Below are positions 61,473 through 64,000 of a DNA stretch of 64,000 nucleotides, one piece after another. Positions within the stretch are counted from its first letter, which is position 1, and each line of letters begins with the position of its first letter. Position numbers and translations under genes: made by a program. This DNA is from JANQJA01 sp047947185 (lineage in GTDB: Bacteria > Pseudomonadota > Gammaproteobacteria > Pseudomonadales > Azotimanducaceae), in NCBI GenBank assembly GCA_047947185.1, contig CP170502.1, positions 3,286,001 to 3,350,000 on the forward strand, read 5' to 3'. The notes beneath the pieces were generated by a model that saw only the letters and a program-made list of their open reading frames with translations, had not been told where the DNA came from and made no database searches.

Positions 61473-62390
61473 TTGCCGTTGGCGGAACCAGAATTGGCGC
61501 GACTTGTTGGATTGCAGGAGAATTTGTGGGCCAGGTTTCCGCGCTTGCCCTCCTACATTGCGATCGCCCGCCTTGATCGGCCCATTGGCATTTACCTGCT
61601 GCTCTGGCCCACGCTCACCGGGCTCTGGTTTGCAGCAAGCGGATGGCCCGGCTGGCACCTCCTGCTGGTTTTCCTGCTGGGTGTACTGCTGACCCGTTCA
61701 GCCGGCTGCGTGATTAATGACATCGCTGATCGTAATTTTGATGGCAAGGTGAAACGTACGCTGAACCGGCCCCTCCCCTCGGGTGATCTGTCCATTGAGG
61801 CTGCAGTCATTTTTGCAGCTGTTCTTGCTTTTGTTGCCCTCATTGTTGTCCTCACCACAAACTGGCTGACAGTGGGACTGGCGTTCCTGGCCGCCCTGGT
61901 CGCTGCCATCTACCCGTTTATGAAAAGGTATACCTACCTGCCCCAGGTGGTACTCGGCGTTGCCTTTTCTTTTGGCATACCCATGGCTTATGCCGCCTAT
62001 ACCGGCACTGTTCCCGCCATTGCCTGGCTGCTGGCAACAGCCAATGTCGTATGGACCGTGGCTTATGATACCGAGTACGCCATGGTGGATCGCGACGATG
62101 ACCTTCGCCTGGGACTCAGGTCGTCCGCTATCCTTTTTGGTGAGATGGACAAGCTGATCATCGGCATTCTGCAGGTCCTGTTTGTTGCGATACTGCTGCT
62201 GGTTGGTCGCCAGGCAGAAGTGGGCAGCTTTTTTTACCTGGGTGTGGCTCTGGCCAGCGGTCTGCTGATTTATCAGCAGTACCTTCTCAAAGACCGTGCC
62301 CGGGAGGATTGTTTTGCCGCATTCCTCAACAATCACTGGGTTGGCCTGGCTATTTATGGCGGTGTTGTGCTCGATTTCTGGCTCAGCTGA
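61473..62390 (+). CDS. ubiA: 4-hydroxybenzoate octaprenyltransferase
   Basis: Prenylation step of ubiquinone synthesis. The 305 residues from TTG 61473 form about nine helices, with the two aspartate motifs NDIADRNFDG and DTEYAMVDRDDD (Mg-diphosphate binding), and RLDRPIGIYLLLWPTL. The true start is uncertain: a -10-like TATACT at 61460-61465 would leave almost no leader, and TTG 61524, next to AGGAG, would give 288 residues, nearer the family size. Confidence 0.92.
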   Translation: MPLAEPELARLVGLQENLWARFPRLPSYIAIARLDRPIGIYLLLWPTLTGLWFAASGWPGWHLLLVFLLGVLLTRSAGCVINDIADRNFDGKVKRTLNRPLPSGDLSIEAAVIFAAVLAFVALIVVLTTNWLTVGLAFLAALVAAIYPFMKRYTYLPQVVLGVAFSFGIPMAYAAYTGTVPAIAWLLATANVVWTVAYDTEYAMVDRDDDLRLGLRSSAILFGEMDKLIIGILQVLFVAILLLVGRQAEVGSFFYLGVALASGLLIYQQYLLKDRAREDCFAAFLNNHWVGLAIYGGVVLDFWLS

Positions 62391-62517
62391 ACCTGTCCAG
62401 ACTGCACAATAATATTGATTGCTGGAATGTTGCAGTACTGGCCTGAAAACCCCCGTTCAAGGCCGGTCGAATCGGATGTTATCAGCCGCAGGGTGCGGCA
62501 ACCTTGGAGACTAACAG

Positions 62518-63399
62518 ATGCTTGCATGCAGCATTGATGGAAAATTGTGCACTTTGGAAAATGCCGTAATACCGGTCAACGACCACGGCTTGCTTTATGG
62601 TGATGGTGTCTTCGAGGGGCTTCGCTTCTATAACGGCAGGGTTTTCCGTTATGAGCAGCACATGCACAGACTTGCCCAGTCCGCCAGGGCAATTGGCCTG
62701 CGGGTGCCCATGAGCCCAGATGCCATCCATGCCAGCGTTCAGGCAACCATTCTGGCCGCCGGCAGGCGGGAAGGTTATGTCCGCCTGGTAGTCACGCGGG
62801 GGTCTGGCTCGATGGGGATTGACACCCTGAGTTGTCACGCTCCGCGGACCATTGTCATTGTGGATGAACTCACCATGGTCTCGGCTGAAAAGCGCCAGCA
62901 GGGCGTCGCTTGCATCATTGCGTCTTCCCGGCGACTGGGTCCGGATCAGCTGGACCCCAGGATCAAGAGCCTCAACTACCTGAACCAGATCATGGGGCGC
63001 ATGGAAGCCCAGGCTGCCGGCGCTGACGAGGCGATTGTGCTCAACACCCAGGGTCGTGTTGCAGAAGGGACAGCAGACAATGTGTTTATTGTGCAGGGCG
63101 GCGAGCTACAGACCCCACCGGTTACAGAAGGCGCGTTGGATGGCATTACGCGCGGCGCAATCATCGAGGTGGCAATCAGCCTGGGTATTCCGGTGACCGA
63201 GAAGCCGATGGGCACCTGGGATCTGTTTAACGCGGATGAATGTTTCCTGTCCGGTACCGGCGCAGAGCTGATTCCAGTGGCTACCATAGCGGGGCGCAGC
63301 ACGGGTGGGGCTGGACCTGTATTCAAACGGCTGGCTACAGGCTTTACACAATTGATCGAGCGAGAGACGACCGGCAGGGAACCCGGGATCCTGTGCTAG
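62518..63399 (+). CDS. ilvE: Branched-chain amino acid aminotransferase (class IV)
   Basis: PLP aminotransferase of fold type IV, 293 residues. Lys in DPRIKSLNYLNQIMGRMEA binds PLP; GADEAIVLNTQGRVAEGTAD and FLSGTGAELIPV are conserved. This is the IlvE-like short form; D-amino-acid aminotransferase or 4-amino-4-deoxychorismate lyase are less likely because of the ADEAIVLN block. Confidence 0.85.
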   Translation: MLACSIDGKLCTLENAVIPVNDHGLLYGDGVFEGLRFYNGRVFRYEQHMHRLAQSARAIGLRVPMSPDAIHASVQATILAAGRREGYVRLVVTRGSGSMGIDTLSCHAPRTIVIVDELTMVSAEKRQQGVACIIASSRRLGPDQLDPRIKSLNYLNQIMGRMEAQAAGADEAIVLNTQGRVAEGTADNVFIVQGGELQTPPVTEGALDGITRGAIIEVAISLGIPVTEKPMGTWDLFNADECFLSGTGAELIPVATIAGRSTGGAGPVFKRLATGFTQLIERETTGREPGILC

Positions 63400-63448
63400 A
63401 ATCGGCGCATTTTGCATCCTACCAGACACAAAAGCTGGAGCACGCCGG

Positions 63449-63952
63449 TTGGAAAGACTGACTTCCCTGCTAGACAGTTTTGCAGACAGGACCGGGGCGC
63501 TGATTGCACCATTAACGCTGCTGATGACCCTGGCAACCTGTGTTGTGGTCGTGGCCCGGTATGCGTTTGGCACTGGCGCCGTTCCGCTCCAGGAAGCCGT
63601 CATCTACATGCACGGTGCCGTGTTCATGCTGGGCATTGGCTATACTCTGAAGGCACAGGGGCACGTGCGCGTGGACATCGTCTACCAGCGGCTCTCTGCC
63701 CGGACACAGGCAACCATTGATCTGCTGGGGGCCCTACTGTTTCTGCTGCCGGTCGCAGGGTTCATTTTCTGGACCAGCCTCGATTATGTTGCACTGTCCT
63801 ACCGGATGGGTGAAGGCAGTCCGGAGCCCGGTGGACTACCGGCCCTTTACCTGCTGAAAGCGCTGATTCCCCTGGGTGCCGTCCTGCTGTGCCTGCAGGG
63901 CCTTGCCGAAATCAGCCGTTCGCTGTCGAAACTGGTCAACCGGCATGGGTGA
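63449..63952 (+). CDS. dctQ: TRAP transporter small permease (DctQ type)
   Basis: Membrane subunit of a tripartite ATP-independent periplasmic transporter, 167 residues from TTG 63449 (TGGAG upstream). Four hydrophobic helices, with ARYAFGTGAVPLQEAVIYMH and the GHVRVDIVYQRLS segment characteristic of DctQ. Overlaps the large permease gene by 8 bp. Ligand-binding protein must be outside this window. Confidence 0.88.
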   Translation: MERLTSLLDSFADRTGALIAPLTLLMTLATCVVVVARYAFGTGAVPLQEAVIYMHGAVFMLGIGYTLKAQGHVRVDIVYQRLSARTQATIDLLGALLFLLPVAGFIFWTSLDYVALSYRMGEGSPEPGGLPALYLLKALIPLGAVLLCLQGLAEISRSLSKLVNRHG

Positions 63953-64000
63953 GTATGCTGCGCTTGTCATGTTTGGGGCGGTGTTTGTCCTGCTCCTGCT
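63945..64000 (+). CDS. dctM: TRAP transporter large permease (DctM type), truncated by window end
   Basis: Only 18 codons (MGEYAALVMFGAVFVLLL) are visible before the edge. Identification rests on the overlap with dctQ and the hydrophobic start typical of DctM. The rest lies beyond the window. Confidence 0.7.
   Translation, partial: MGEYAALVMFGAVFVLLL

Noticed and set aside
1..64000. Search for mobile elements, prophage or integrases
   Set aside because: No transposase, integrase, phage structural gene, or paired terminal inverted repeats were seen.

Overview
The window looks like chromosomal DNA of a gammaproteobacterium that lives aerobically, probably free-living or marine. The support is gene order (pilT-pilU, yggS-proC-yggT, rpoH-ftsX-ftsE-ftsY, rsmD-coaD, coaBC-dut-algC-argB-slmA, rph/yicC-gmk-rpoZ-spoT-ridA-recG), a bifunctional SpoT and a SlmA. 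Accessory genes (class III PHA synthase, PEP-CTERM proteins, DUF1501/DUF1800 pair, sulfatase, TRAP transporter) fit an environmental heterotroph. Base composition is GC-rich throughout. I cannot place it below class level from sequence alone. I saw no tRNA, rRNA, CRISPR array, insertion sequence or prophage.

Positions 1-33,200 are mostly core genome. Twitching-motility ATPases (pilT, partial pilU) sit opposite a seven-gene run on the plus strand (yggS, proC, yggT, a DUF4426 protein, rdgB, hemW). Facing it are trmB, a DUF423 protein, rpoH and the ftsY-ftsE-ftsX cell-division/secretion cluster. Then come rsmD-coaD, two small membrane proteins, a PhyH-type oxygenase, mutM, a lone hydantoinase A, radC-rpmB-rpmG, and coaBC-dut-algC-argB-slmA. 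A DUF4124 coiled-coil protein, pyrE and rph follow, and finally yicC-gmk-rpoZ-spoT-ridA-recG.

Positions 33,200-52,900 are accessory. They hold a polyhydroxyalkanoate module (short PhaE-like protein, PhaC, acetyltransferase), a DUF3089 hydrolase, a DASS anion transporter and an SDR reductase. A four-gene minus-strand set follows (DUF1295 membrane protein, SOUL haem protein, class II cytochrome c lipoprotein, DcaP-like porin), then a lipoprotein sulfatase opposite a DUF1501/DUF1800 pair, a DUF938 methyltransferase, a second PhyH oxygenase and a secreted protein of unknown role. Two PEP-CTERM proteins lie here. Both have a -24/-12 (sigma-54) promoter-like sequence upstream, and the second sits between two direct copies of an 83-bp leader.

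Positions 52,900-57,500 hold the most unusual cluster: a class III aminotransferase resembling ethanolamine-phosphate phospho-lyase, an APH-type kinase, and a membrane phosphoethanolamine-transferase-like protein whose C-terminus looks like a GDPD/menorin-type phosphodiesterase domain. Together they suggest handling of phosphorylated amino alcohols and their transfer to or removal from the envelope. The rest (57,600-64,000) is a zinc-ribbon/Smr protein, an M20 amidohydrolase, a HAD phosphatase, a rubredoxin-DAACS symporter pair, ubiA, an ilvE-type aminotransferase and the start of a TRAP transporter operon that runs off the right edge.
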